Shown here: positions 55,568 to 64,000 of the stretch, piece after piece
How positions within the stretch are numbered: the first letter of the stretch is position 1
Layout of the letters: every line of letters starts with the position of its first letter
Assembly: GCA_946478305.1 (NCBI GenBank)
Contig: CAMLBO010000008.1
Location: 26,870-90,869, forward strand
Direction of reading: 5' to 3'
Origin: an uncultured Enterobacterales bacterium
Lineage (GTDB): Bacteria > Pseudomonadota > Gammaproteobacteria > Enterobacterales > Enterobacteriaceae
Length of the DNA stretch: 64,000 bases
Program-made: the position numbers and the translations under genes
Notes under the pieces: generated by a model
Databases searched by the model: none
What the model was told of the DNA's origin: nothing
The model's input: only the letters and a program-made list of their open reading frames with translations

Positions 55568-55582
55568 CTAAGAGTAACTTAG
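55568..55582. promoter_or_regulatory. Operator 2, palindrome CTAAG-N5-CTTAG
   Basis: CTAAGAGTAACTTAG, just before the XRE gene (GTG 55588, ATG 55606). Same arms and spacer length as operator 1. Confidence 0.7.
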
Positions 55583-55605
55583 TAAAAGTGTGGGCTTCGA
55601 AAATC

Positions 55606-55872
55606 ATGATAATAAAAAGACTCAAAGAAGCGAGGCTCCGGGCGGGGCTCTCACAGTACAAACTCGGTGTTCTGGCGGGGATTGATGAGGCATCCTCAAG
55701 TGCCAGAATGAATCAATACGAGAAGGGCAAGCATCAACCGGATCAGAATACCGCGCTGCGAATTGCGCAAGTGTTGGATCTGCCATTGGCATACTTTTAT
55801 GCCGAAGAAGACGAGCTGGCGGCAGTGATTTTGGCTTTTCATAAAAAGAATCAAGATGATGGAAGTTCATAA
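55606..55872 (+). CDS. XRE-family helix-turn-helix regulator
   Basis: An 88-residue Cro/CI-like protein: RLKEARLRAGLSQYKLGVLAGID...ARMNQYEKGKHQPDQNTALRIAQVLDLPLAYFYAEED. The helix-turn-helix is complete (about 4-60). ATG 55606 follows the family N-terminus; GTG 55588 in the same frame is possible but lies 5 bases from operator 2. Divergent from the Ner-like gene. Confidence 0.87.
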   Translation: MIIKRLKEARLRAGLSQYKLGVLAGIDEASSSARMNQYEKGKHQPDQNTALRIAQVLDLPLAYFYAEEDELAAVILAFHKKNQDDGSS

Positions 55873-55964
55873 CCACAGGAAGCCTGTTTTTTTTAAAAGA
55901 ATTTATAGCGCCCTTTCTTAAGACTTGGCATCGGGGCCATGCGACGTGCATGGCCCGTCAGTAG

Positions 55965-58900
55965 CTACCCCGCCAGCCACACCTCTACCACATGGTTAGT
56001 CCCGTCATCGGTCAGCGGGATCATCCCGTCGGCCAGCGGTAGATCATCCATGGTGACCCGGTAGTCTCCTTCCCCGCGTTTGACGGTGATCCGATACTGG
56101 CTGCTGCCTTGCTGGTAAGTCAGGGTGACCTGCGGCCAGTCGGCAGGCAGGCGGGTATTGATGGAGATAAACCCGCCGTGGCGTTTGATGCCGAGTAGTG
56201 ACTCGGTGATCAGCCGGTAGGTCCAGCCGGCTGAACCGGTATACCAGCTCCAGCCGCCGCGGCCGTTATGCGGGTCAACGGTGTAGATGTCGGCGGTGAT
56301 CACGTACGGTTCGACTTTATAGCGTTCAACCGCATCGGCCGTCAGACTATGGTTGATCGGGTTGATAAGCCGCATCAGCTGCCAGGCCCGTTCGATATCG
56401 CCCATCTCGGCGAAGGCCATCACCGCCCAGATTGCGCCGTGCGTATACTGACCGCCGTTCTCGCGCACGCCGGGCAGGTAACCGCGAATATAGCCGGGGT
56501 TAGGTCCGTCGCCGTTGAACGGCGGGGTCAGCAATTTGATCAGCCCGGTCTCGTCGTCGACCAGTCGCGCATCCAGCTCTTTCATCGCTTGCTGGCTGCG
56601 CTGTGGGTCGCCCGCACCGGAAATCACTGACCAACTCTGGGCGATGGCGTCAATCTGGCACTCGTTATTAAGATGCGAACCGAGCGTTTCTCCGCTGTCG
56701 AAATAACCGCGCAGATACCATTCACCGTCCCAGGCGTTGTCGTGCAGGTTCTGTTTCAGCGTGGCGGCCTGCTGGTGGCACAGCTCTGCGATGTCAGTAC
56801 GCTCCAACCGTTCGGCCAGCGCCGCAAAGCGTTGCAGCACGTTGTAAAGGAAGAACCCGAGCCAGACGCTTTCTCCCTGACCCTTGATACCGACGTTGTT
56901 CATGCCGTCGTTCCAGTCTCCGGCGCCCATCAGCGGCAGGCCGTTCTTGCCGAAGTTCAGGCCATGTTTAATGGCGCGTACACCGTGTTCGAACAGGGAT
57001 TCATTAAGCTGGCTGAGCGTCGGCTGTTCGTAGAATGACTCCTCCTCCGGGGCCAGCAGACGCGCTTCGATATAACCGACCGGCTGCTCCGCGATGCCGG
57101 TGTCACCGGTCACGTCGATGTAGTGACACATTGCCAGCGGCAGCCACAGGTAATCATCCGAGCAGCGGGTGCGCACGCCGTTACCGGATGGCGGATGCCA
57201 CCAGTGCTGGACGTCGCCTTCGGCAAATTGGCGTGAAGCACACAGCAGGATCTGCTCGCGCATCCGTTCCGGGGCCGCGTGGGTCAGCGACAGCGTATCC
57301 TGTAACTGGTCGCGGAAACCAAACGCGCCGCCGGACTGGTAGTAACCGCTGCGTGCCATGATGCGACACGCCAGCGTCTGGTAAATCAGCCAGCCGTTAG
57401 CCAGCAGGTTAACCGCCGGTTCCGGCGTGGTTATCTGAATTTTATCCAGCACCTGATGCCAGTGATGGTGAATATTATCCAGTTCGCTGCGCGCCTTGCC
57501 TTCATCGAGGAACTGACCAATCAACTGCTCAGCCTCCTGCGCGTTCTGTCCCAGCCCTAAGGCGAAGACGAAAGTACGCTGATCGCCATCGATAATCGTG
57601 GTGGCAGACTGCACCGCGCCGCAAGGGTCGAGTGCCGCGCCGGTTTTATCCGACAGCCTTTGCTGCAACATGCCGGCGGGGGAGGCCGGAGATCCGTTGC
57701 GGCCAAGGAACTCGCGGCGGTCGCCGCTGACTGAGCAGTGGACGCCCGTTACCGCGAAGAAGCCGGTGCGTTCGGAGCCGTTGCTGCCGTAGTGGTTGGT
57801 GGCCAGCACGCTGCAACCGCGGTCGTTCGGACCGGCGCGGGTGACGATGTGCATGGCGGATTTAGCGCGCAGATCGGCCATGATCCACTCAACGTATCCG
57901 GTGGCCGACAGTTTGCGCGGCCGTCCGGAGTTGTTGCTCAACTGGAGGATAAACAGTTTGACCGGCGCGTGTTCGGCCACCAGCACCGTCAGCTCGCTGT
58001 CGATGCCGCTCTGGCGGTGCTCGAAGATGCTGTAACCAAAACCGTGGCGCGTCAGGTAATCCCCTTTGCCGCGTACCGGCAGTGGCGCCGGTGACCAGAC
58101 TTCGCCGCTCTCTTCATCGCGCAGGTAGAAAGCTTCACCGGAGCTGTCGCTGACCGGGTCGTTCTCCCACGGCGTCAGGCGGTATTCATGGGCATTCTCA
58201 AACCAGGTGTAAGCCTGGCCGCTTTCGGAAATCACCGTACCGAAACTGGCGTTAGCGATGACGTTGGACCACGGCGCCGGGGTGTTTTTCCCCTCGCCGA
58301 GCAGGATCTGGTACTCACGTCCGTCCGGCGAGAAGCCGCCTAAGCCGTTAAAGAAGGCCAGTGGTTGGGTGTCGAACTCACGCGGTGACTCGCGGTTAGC
58401 GGGCAGGTTGGGCTGTGGCACCAGCGCCGTCTGATTGTTTTGCGTTGTCTGCAATTTCTGATTCACCTGATCGAGCAGGCTGCCTTTGCTGTCATCAATC
58501 AGGATAGTCGCCACGCTCATTAAGAGGGTGCGGTCCTCGGAGGTCATGTGCTCGGCTTTACGCACGAAAATGCCGCCGGGTTTGTCAATCAGGCTGGACT
58601 CTGCCCCGGCCGCCACGCGGCTCATGATCTCGTTGTGCAACTCCTGCTGATAGCCGCCCTGATCGTTACTGAGGATCACCAGATCGACGCTCAGTCCTTT
58701 CAGACGCCAGTAGTTGTGCGCCTGAATCAGTGAGGTCACCATCAGCATATTTTCATTATTGGTTACCGACAACAGTACGATCGGCAGATCCCCTGAGAGC
58801 GCATAGCCCCACAGGCCCGATTGTCCACGCCGGTTGCGGGCCAGAGTCTGGGCATCGGCACGCAGTTCGGCGCTGGGAAACAGCACGGCGCTTGCCAGCC

Positions 58901-61900
58901 GGTTGAACAGATTGGCGTCATCTTCGTTGGCGTTAATCTGGCGCAGCATCACCTGGCTGTGTGACCAGGCCATCTCAAATACACGATCGGCAATATTGTG
59001 ATCGCGGTATTTTTCCATCAGCGCCAGGCTCAGGTGCCGCTCTTCGGTAATGCCGTACACCATGTCGATGATCAGCGGAATGCCGGGTTTGAGCACCACG
59101 CGTTGGCGGATAGCGATGATAGGGTCCAGCACCGGTCCGGCGCTGTTGCCCAGGGGGCCGGAGGCTTTTAACGCCTGCGGATCGGCTGCGGTATGGCCGC
59201 GGCCAATAAAGGCGGCACGGTCAGTCTCAAACGAGGTCTCACGATCGGTCGGGCCATGGATCGCCATCATGTGGAATAGCCACGGACAGGCTTCGTTTTC
59301 TTCGCGCGGACGGCGGTGACAGAGGATCCCTTCGCGGTCGGCCACCAGTTCAGTCTGAATAAACAGATTACTGAAGGCGGGGTGGGTCAGGTCGTTAGCC
59401 GCCGGTGCCAGCACTACTTCGGCATAGGTGGTGATCTCAATGATGCGCGGCTGGCGGCCACGGTGGGTCAGGGTCATACGGCGTAATTCGACGTCATCCT
59501 CCGGCGACACCACGATTTTGGTGTGAATCGTCAGCGCGCCTTCGGTGCGTTTGAATTCGACACCGGCGTCGGTAAATACCGCCTGATACAGGTTGGCTTT
59601 TTTGCCCACCGGTTGCCAGGCGTTGCTCCACATCTCGCCGGACTGCGGGTCGCTGATGTAGCAGAAGGTCCCGCGGTTATCGCGGGTGACATCTTCGCGC
59701 CAGCGGGTCAGCGCCAGATTGCGCCAGGTGCTGTAGCCGCCGCCGGCCTGCGTCAGCATCAGGTGGTATTGGGTGTTGGAGAGTAGCTGAACTTCCGGGA
59801 TCGGGCTGTCCACGCTGTTGAACTGACGGATATCGAAGTTGGTGGCTTTCAGTCCTCCCTCGACTGACTCAAACTGACGGCGTGGACTGTAAAGTTCTAC
59901 CGCATCCGGCACCCGTTCCTGCAACAGCAGGCGCGCAGACTGGAACGACGGGTTGGCGGCAAAGCGGTCAACCATCGGCCCGTCGAGCAGCAGATGGGAG
60001 AGCGCCAGGAAGCTCATGCCCTGATGATGCGCCATATACGAGCGGACAATCACGTAGCTCTGCCCGCGGTTGAGACGCGACGGCGAGTGGTCCAGTGCTT
60101 CATAGAAGCCATACAGACCGCGGGCTCCCATATTTTCCAGTTCAATCAGGTTATCGCAGGCCTTTTGCGGCTCCACTACCAGCGCCATCAGCGTGGCGTA
60201 AGGTGCGATCACCATGTCTTCGCCCAGACCGCGTTTCAGGCCGAGCCCCGGTACGCCAAAGGCGTGGTACTGATAGTTGTGATTCGGGTCGAACGACGCA
60301 TAAGCGGATTCAGAAATCCCCCACGGCACGCCGTGCTCGTTGCCCCAGGCGATCTGCCGGTTGACCGCCGCTTTGCACATCTGCACCAGCAGGGTGTCGG
60401 GATAACCCGGCATGACCAGCTGCGGCATCAGGTACTCGAACATCGACCCGCTCCAGGACATCAGCGACGGTTGTTTGTCGATCACCGTAAACAGACGGCC
60501 CAGCGCGAACCAACTCTTTTGCGGCAGTTGATTGGTGGCGATGGTGAAGTAGTTGGTCAGGCGGATCTCTGAAGGCAGCAGGTCATAGCTGCCGCTGTCG
60601 AGCTTACCTATATCGCAGTTGTAGCCGACGCTCAGCAGGCTGGTGGTACTGTTATAAAGGAATTTGAAGTCCATTCGGGCATGATCGCTGAGCCGCTGTT
60701 CCAGCTCGCCTATCAGTACGAGACGTTTGCGCGCCAGCGTCACCGTCAGGGCGATTTTAGCCCGGTTCAGCCCCGGCACTTTGCCCTCAAGCCTTGAGAG
60801 CCACACCAGCGACGGCAGCACTTTGCCGGCGGGTTCCTGTTGCATCCAGCCGAACAGCAGTGCCCACTCCTGACAGAACTCACTCAGCTGCAGTTGCAGG
60901 GCACTCAGCCAGCGGTGGTCACCGGTGGTCTCATGCAGCAGAGTCGAAGTGAGCGTCAGCATGGCATTGAGTTCGCCAAACACCAGATGCACCGGCAATG
61001 TACCGGCCTTCAGCCAGTGCTGGCGCAGCGGTTTGAGGGTTTCACGTTTAGCGGTACCCGCGCCGCTTTCCACCAGATACAGCGTGTCTTCCAGACCGGC
61101 CAGTACGGTGGCGATATTCATTGCGGGCTGATCGCGCATTGCGGCAAAACCGGTGCTCAGGGTAAGCAGGTGGCCTGCCAGATTGCCGCTGTCGACGCTG
61201 GAAATATAGCGTGGGTTAAGCGGGGCCAGCGTGCGGGTGTCGTACCAGTTATAAAGATGTCCGCGGAAGTGCTCGAGCTTGTCGAGGGTATCGAGCGTCT
61301 GCGTGGTGCGCAGCAGCAGCTCGCCCTGGGTGATGTAACCGAAGTCCAGCGCGGTCATGTTGGCCAGCAGCGACAGACCGATGTTGGTCGGCGAGGTGCG
61401 GTGCGCAATCACCGGTTCAGGCACTTCCTGGTAGTTATCCGGCGGCAGCCAGTTCTCCTGCTGATTGACAAAGGTGGCGAAGAATGACCAGGTTTCGCGG
61501 CCGGTCTGGCGCAGGAAGCGGCGCTGTTTGAGGTTGATATTGGTCTTCGGGCGCACCGGCGTTTTACTCAGCCAGCTTAACAGCCGCGGTGCCAGGAACC
61601 ACAACGCACCGAGCGGCACAGCGATCATCATCAGCAGCGGGTTGAAGTGCATGGTGAGCAAAATCAGTAACACGCCCGCCAGCGGGTTCACCCACATTGC
61701 GCGATAGAAGTTCTCCGGTGCCAGCGAGAAACGCGATTTGCTGGCATCAAAACTGGTCCACTCCTGCAAATGTTTATGGCTGACCGCCAGCCGCCACAGC
61801 GTGACGAAAATGGCCTTGAGGGTGTACACGCTCTCATGAGGCAGAGTGGCGAGATGTAAAACAATGTGCGACAGACGGCTGAGCGTGCCGGAAATCACAC

Positions 61901-64000
61901 AGCGGATATGTTGGATCAACGGCCTGCGGGGGCCTTTATTGAGCAGGTCCAGCACCAGCGCAATGGCGGTCGGCAGCAGGATCAGCGTGGCGATAAACCC
62001 CGCCCAGTACCAGGGGTTCGGCACCAGCGACAGGGTAGCAAAAATCATTATCAGCAGGCTGGGCGCGACCAGACTGCGGCGCAGGTTATCCAGCAATTTC
62101 CAGCGCGACAGGGTGCTGAGCGGGTTAGGACAGCGGTTGCCGTCGGCCTGACGTACCCGCAGGCGCAGCCAGTTAAGCAGTTGCCAGTCGCCACGGATCC
62201 AGCGCGAGCGGCGCGATACATCGACCAGATAGTTGGCAGGGTACTGCTCGTACAGCACCACGTCGCTCAGCATGCCTGAGCGGGCATAGCAGCCCTCCAG
62301 CAGGTCATGGCTGAGCACCAGATTTTCCGGACAGGTGTTGGCGGTGGCCTGCATAAACATATCGACGTCGTAAATCCCTTTGCCGACAAACGAGCCTTCA
62401 CCAAATAGATCCTGATAAATATCGGAAGACATGGATGAATAAGGATCATTGCCGGGAATGCTGCTGCTCATGGCGGCATAGCGACCCTGTCCGTAGCGCG
62501 GGATCTCCTCGGCCAGGCGCGGTTGCAAAATGGCGTAACCTTCCACCACCCGCAGCCGCTTAGGATCGTAGAGCGGATGGTTAAGCGGGTGGGCCATGGC
62601 CGAGATCAGCTGATGCGCAGTGGCGCGGGGCAGCACAGTATCGCTGTCGAGGGTGATGACATATTTAACGCCGCTGAGTTGGCTTTGCGTCGCCCCGACG
62701 ACGGTGGTGAATTGCTGCGTGGCACCACGCAGCCAGTGGTTCAGCGCGCCAAGTTTGCCGCGTTTACGTTCATAGCCCATCCACACGCCCTGAGCACGAT
62801 TGAACTGATTCTCACGGTGCAGCAGGGTAAACAGAAGCCCTCCGCCCTCCAGGTATTTGCGGTTGAGCAGATTGATTTGCGCGCAGGCATACTCCAGCAA
62901 CAGATCATCGGCGGGGCGATATTGAGTGCTGCTGTCGTGGAAATCGGCCACCAGTGCAAAATAGAGATTCGCGCGGGCGTTGCCGAGGTAACAGACTTCA
63001 AGGCTGTTAAGCAGCGAATCAATGCCTTTACGGCTGCCGAGCAGGCAAGGAACCGCCACCAGCGTACTGAATGCCTCGGGGATCTCTTCGGAGAAATCCA
63101 GCCGTGGTAACGGGTGCGGCGTGCGGGTGCGGGTAGTGACCTCGCTCAGCAGGTTCATGATGAACTGGCTACACACGATCACCACCGGTATTGCCAGCAG
63201 CCACAAAATCCAGTTCATGCCATGAGTATGGGTACGAAACAGCAGATCGGCGGTCATGGCGGTGATGAGCAGACTCAGGCTGCCGAGCCAGGAGAGCAGC
63301 GGTGTTTTATTGAGCTGATAGCGGAAGCGGCTGACAGGAGAGAAGTGAACCTTGAGGTGTTTTTCCAGCGATTCACGGCCTTTATCGACCAGGAAATAGC
63401 CCACATGCTGCATCCGACTGCCCGGCGGCGCGTGTTCGGTCAGTGTGATCACCTGACGGGCAACGCCGGCTTCATCATACGCAGAGTGGCGGGCCAGCAT
63501 TTCGATCACGTGGCGGTAGTTATCGCGGGTGTCAAAATGCATGGTCGGGTAAATACCGGACGGATCGTTATGCAGAATATGTTCAACCACACTCATGCTT
63601 TCAGCAAAGTCAGCCCAGTTCATTTCGTTAAGCTGGCGCAGACCGGTGATGCTGTTGCTGACCGACAGCTGGCTGACGGCCAGATGCTGGTTAAAACGCG
63701 AGATAAGTTCGGCCGTCGTCAGGCCGGCTTCTGCCAGCCGCTGTTCTATCCAGGTCAACGGCAGTGCCAGCATGGAGCCGTGCCCTTGCAGGCGACGTAC
63801 CAGCTCAGCCACGAAGGCGCTGGTACGCGGCGGGTTGGAGCGCGCCATATCAGCGATGACGATAATCAGCCGGGCCGGATCGTTCTCGGCCGAGTCCTGC
63901 ATTTTGTTCACCCAGCGGTCAGCCAGGTTGCGCTCCTGCTGGGCTTTGGCGACGTCAATACGCGCGCGGCGCTGTTTGAAAACCTGCGCCGCGTGAGTAT
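55965..64000 (-). CDS. Cyclic beta-1,2-glucan synthase (NdvB/Cgs), 5' end outside the window
   Basis: A giant inner-membrane enzyme of at least 2670 residues that makes periplasmic cyclic glucan used in osmoadaptation and host interaction. The frame stays open from the GTG at 63911 to the window edge (reading FKQRRARIDVAKAQQERNLADRW), so the start lies outside. Order: N-terminal glucosyltransferase (GT84) with membrane helices and VITLDSDTVLPRATAHQL; a glucoamylase-like middle domain (WYDTRTLAPLNPRYISSVDSGNLAGHLL, EDMVIAPYATLMALVVEP); and a C-terminal GH94 phosphorylase domain with MGAGDWNDGMN (catalytic Asp) and GSAGWTYRL. Brucella and Rhizobium homologues are about 2800 residues. Confidence 0.94.
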   Translation of the reverse strand, partial: THAAQVFKQRRARIDVAKAQQERNLADRWVNKMQDSAENDPARLIIVIADMARSNPPRTSAFVAELVRRLQGHGSMLALPLTWIEQRLAEAGLTTAELISRFNQHLAVSQLSVSNSITGLRQLNEMNWADFAESMSVVEHILHNDPSGIYPTMHFDTRDNYRHVIEMLARHSAYDEAGVARQVITLTEHAPPGSRMQHVGYFLVDKGRESLEKHLKVHFSPVSRFRYQLNKTPLLSWLGSLSLLITAMTADLLFRTHTHGMNWILWLLAIPVVIVCSQFIMNLLSEVTTRTRTPHPLPRLDFSEEIPEAFSTLVAVPCLLGSRKGIDSLLNSLEVCYLGNARANLYFALVADFHDSSTQYRPADDLLLEYACAQINLLNRKYLEGGGLLFTLLHRENQFNRAQGVWMGYERKRGKLGALNHWLRGATQQFTTVVGATQSQLSGVKYVITLDSDTVLPRATAHQLISAMAHPLNHPLYDPKRLRVVEGYAILQPRLAEEIPRYGQGRYAAMSSSIPGNDPYSSMSSDIYQDLFGEGSFVGKGIYDVDMFMQATANTCPENLVLSHDLLEGCYARSGMLSDVVLYEQYPANYLVDVSRRSRWIRGDWQLLNWLRLRVRQADGNRCPNPLSTLSRWKLLDNLRRSLVAPSLLIMIFATLSLVPNPWYWAGFIATLILLPTAIALVLDLLNKGPRRPLIQHIRCVISGTLSRLSHIVLHLATLPHESVYTLKAIFVTLWRLAVSHKHLQEWTSFDASKSRFSLAPENFYRAMWVNPLAGVLLILLTMHFNPLLMMIAVPLGALWFLAPRLLSWLSKTPVRPKTNINLKQRRFLRQTGRETWSFFATFVNQQENWLPPDNYQEVPEPVIAHRTSPTNIGLSLLANMTALDFGYITQGELLLRTTQTLDTLDKLEHFRGHLYNWYDTRTLAPLNPRYISSVDSGNLAGHLLTLSTGFAAMRDQPAMNIATVLAGLEDTLYLVESGAGTAKRETLKPLRQHWLKAGTLPVHLVFGELNAMLTLTSTLLHETTGDHRWLSALQLQLSEFCQEWALLFGWMQQEPAGKVLPSLVWLSRLEGKVPGLNRAKIALTVTLARKRLVLIGELEQRLSDHARMDFKFLYNSTTSLLSVGYNCDIGKLDSGSYDLLPSEIRLTNYFTIATNQLPQKSWFALGRLFTVIDKQPSLMSWSGSMFEYLMPQLVMPGYPDTLLVQMCKAAVNRQIAWGNEHGVPWGISESAYASFDPNHNYQYHAFGVPGLGLKRGLGEDMVIAPYATLMALVVEPQKACDNLIELENMGARGLYGFYEALDHSPSRLNRGQSYVIVRSYMAHHQGMSFLALSHLLLDGPMVDRFAANPSFQSARLLLQERVPDAVELYSPRRQFESVEGGLKATNFDIRQFNSVDSPIPEVQLLSNTQYHLMLTQAGGGYSTWRNLALTRWREDVTRDNRGTFCYISDPQSGEMWSNAWQPVGKKANLYQAVFTDAGVEFKRTEGALTIHTKIVVSPEDDVELRRMTLTHRGRQPRIIEITTYAEVVLAPAANDLTHPAFSNLFIQTELVADREGILCHRRPREENEACPWLFHMMAIHGPTDRETSFETDRAAFIGRGHTAADPQALKASGPLGNSAGPVLDPIIAIRQRVVLKPGIPLIIDMVYGITEERHLSLALMEKYRDHNIADRVFEMAWSHSQVMLRQINANEDDANLFNRLASAVLFPSAELRADAQTLARNRRGQSGLWGYALSGDLPIVLLSVTNNENMLMVTSLIQAHNYWRLKGLSVDLVILSNDQGGYQQELHNEIMSRVAAGAESSLIDKPGGIFVRKAEHMTSEDRTLLMSVATILIDDSKGSLLDQVNQKLQTTQNNQTALVPQPNLPANRESPREFDTQPLAFFNGLGGFSPDGREYQILLGEGKNTPAPWSNVIANASFGTVISESGQAYTWFENAHEYRLTPWENDPVSDSSGEAFYLRDEESGEVWSPAPLPVRGKGDYLTRHGFGYSIFEHRQSGIDSELTVLVAEHAPVKLFILQLSNNSGRPRKLSATGYVEWIMADLRAKSAMHIVTRAGPNDRGCSVLATNHYGSNGSERTGFFAVTGVHCSVSGDRREFLGRNGSPASPAGMLQQRLSDKTGAALDPCGAVQSATTIIDGDQRTFVFALGLGQNAQEAEQLIGQFLDEGKARSELDNIHHHWHQVLDKIQITTPEPAVNLLANGWLIYQTLACRIMARSGYYQSGGAFGFRDQLQDTLSLTHAAPERMREQILLCASRQFAEGDVQHWWHPPSGNGVRTRCSDDYLWLPLAMCHYIDVTGDTGIAEQPVGYIEARLLAPEEESFYEQPTLSQLNESLFEHGVRAIKHGLNFGKNGLPLMGAGDWNDGMNNVGIKGQGESVWLGFFLYNVLQRFAALAERLERTDIAELCHQQAATLKQNLHDNAWDGEWYLRGYFDSGETLGSHLNNECQIDAIAQSWSVISGAGDPQRSQQAMKELDARLVDDETGLIKLLTPPFNGDGPNPGYIRGYLPGVRENGGQYTHGAIWAVMAFAEMGDIERAWQLMRLINPINHSLTADAVERYKVEPYVITADIYTVDPHNGRGGWSWYTGSAGWTYRLITESLLGIKRHGGFISINTRLPADWPQVTLTYQQGSSQYRITVKRGEGDYRVTMDDLPLADGMIPLTDDGTNHVVEVWLAG

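Noticed and set aside
62523..63110. 195-codon plus-strand frame inside the glucan synthase
   Set aside because: Shadow of the GT84 domain coding sequence on the other strand.
1..64000. CRISPR arrays, rRNA or tRNA genes, complete insertion sequences
   Set aside because: None seen: no regularly spaced repeats, no transposase frames with terminal inverted repeats, and no cloverleaf with a T-loop.

Overview
The window looks like the chromosome of a member of the Enterobacterales. The evidence is a full enterobactin locus with the EntA-F, Fep and Fes protein types of that order, plus zinT, yncE, yajD and nudK orthologues, Fur and Zur operators of the enterobacterial type, and a type VI secretion vgrG island. 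A giant cyclic beta-1,2-glucan synthase and a MesD/MesX methionine synthase pair are uncommon in Escherichia and point rather to an environmental or plant-associated genus (Rahnella, Ewingella or Serratia-like), but the sequence alone does not settle this.

Layout. 1-5.6 kb: the end of a P4-like satellite element. It has the C-terminal part of the alpha-type primase/helicase, a cluster of about a dozen 9-bp iterons in both orientations, an Ogr/Delta-type zinc finger activator, and an AT-rich cargo gene that fuses a GHKL ATPase to a Shedu-like nuclease (likely anti-phage defence). A structured, possibly C4/CI-type, RNA element lies at its outer edge. 5.6-7.6 kb: a NIPSNAP-type protein and an O-methyltransferase. 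7.6-9.7 kb: zinT behind a Zur palindrome and yncE behind a Fur box.

9.7-32.4 kb: the iron island. Divergent fepA / fes-ybdZ-entF, then fepDGC / entS, then fepB / entCEBAD, each pair diverging from a Fur box. A TonB-dependent receptor of the haem/haemoglobin type and a siderophore-interacting reductase diverge from a fifth Fur box. entH and fepE are absent, entD sits at the end of entCEBA, entS carries a +1 frameshift in a run of nine G, and a hairpin-rich element of about 215 bp separates entC from entE.

32.4-38.4 kb: a lipoprotein, then a low-GC four-gene membrane glycosylation operon (GT2 polyprenyl-phosphate sugar synthase, methyltransferase, flippase-like protein, GT39-like transferase), an exported MsrA and the 3' remnant of a dipZ-like gene. 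38.9-45.5 kb: mesX-mesD, an ABM-ACT-ArsR operon, a DeoR regulator divergent from nudK and a DUF4406 gene, yajD, and a YgiN-type monooxygenase.

46.2-55.1 kb: a type VI secretion island: VgrG with a transthyretin-like tail, a Tle3-type lipase, three tandem Tli3-type immunity lipoproteins with a mosaic structure, a PAAR protein and two uncharacterised membrane proteins. 55.2-55.9 kb: a divergent Ner-like/XRE regulator pair around two matching palindromes. 56-64 kb: cyclic beta-1,2-glucan synthase, running off the right end.
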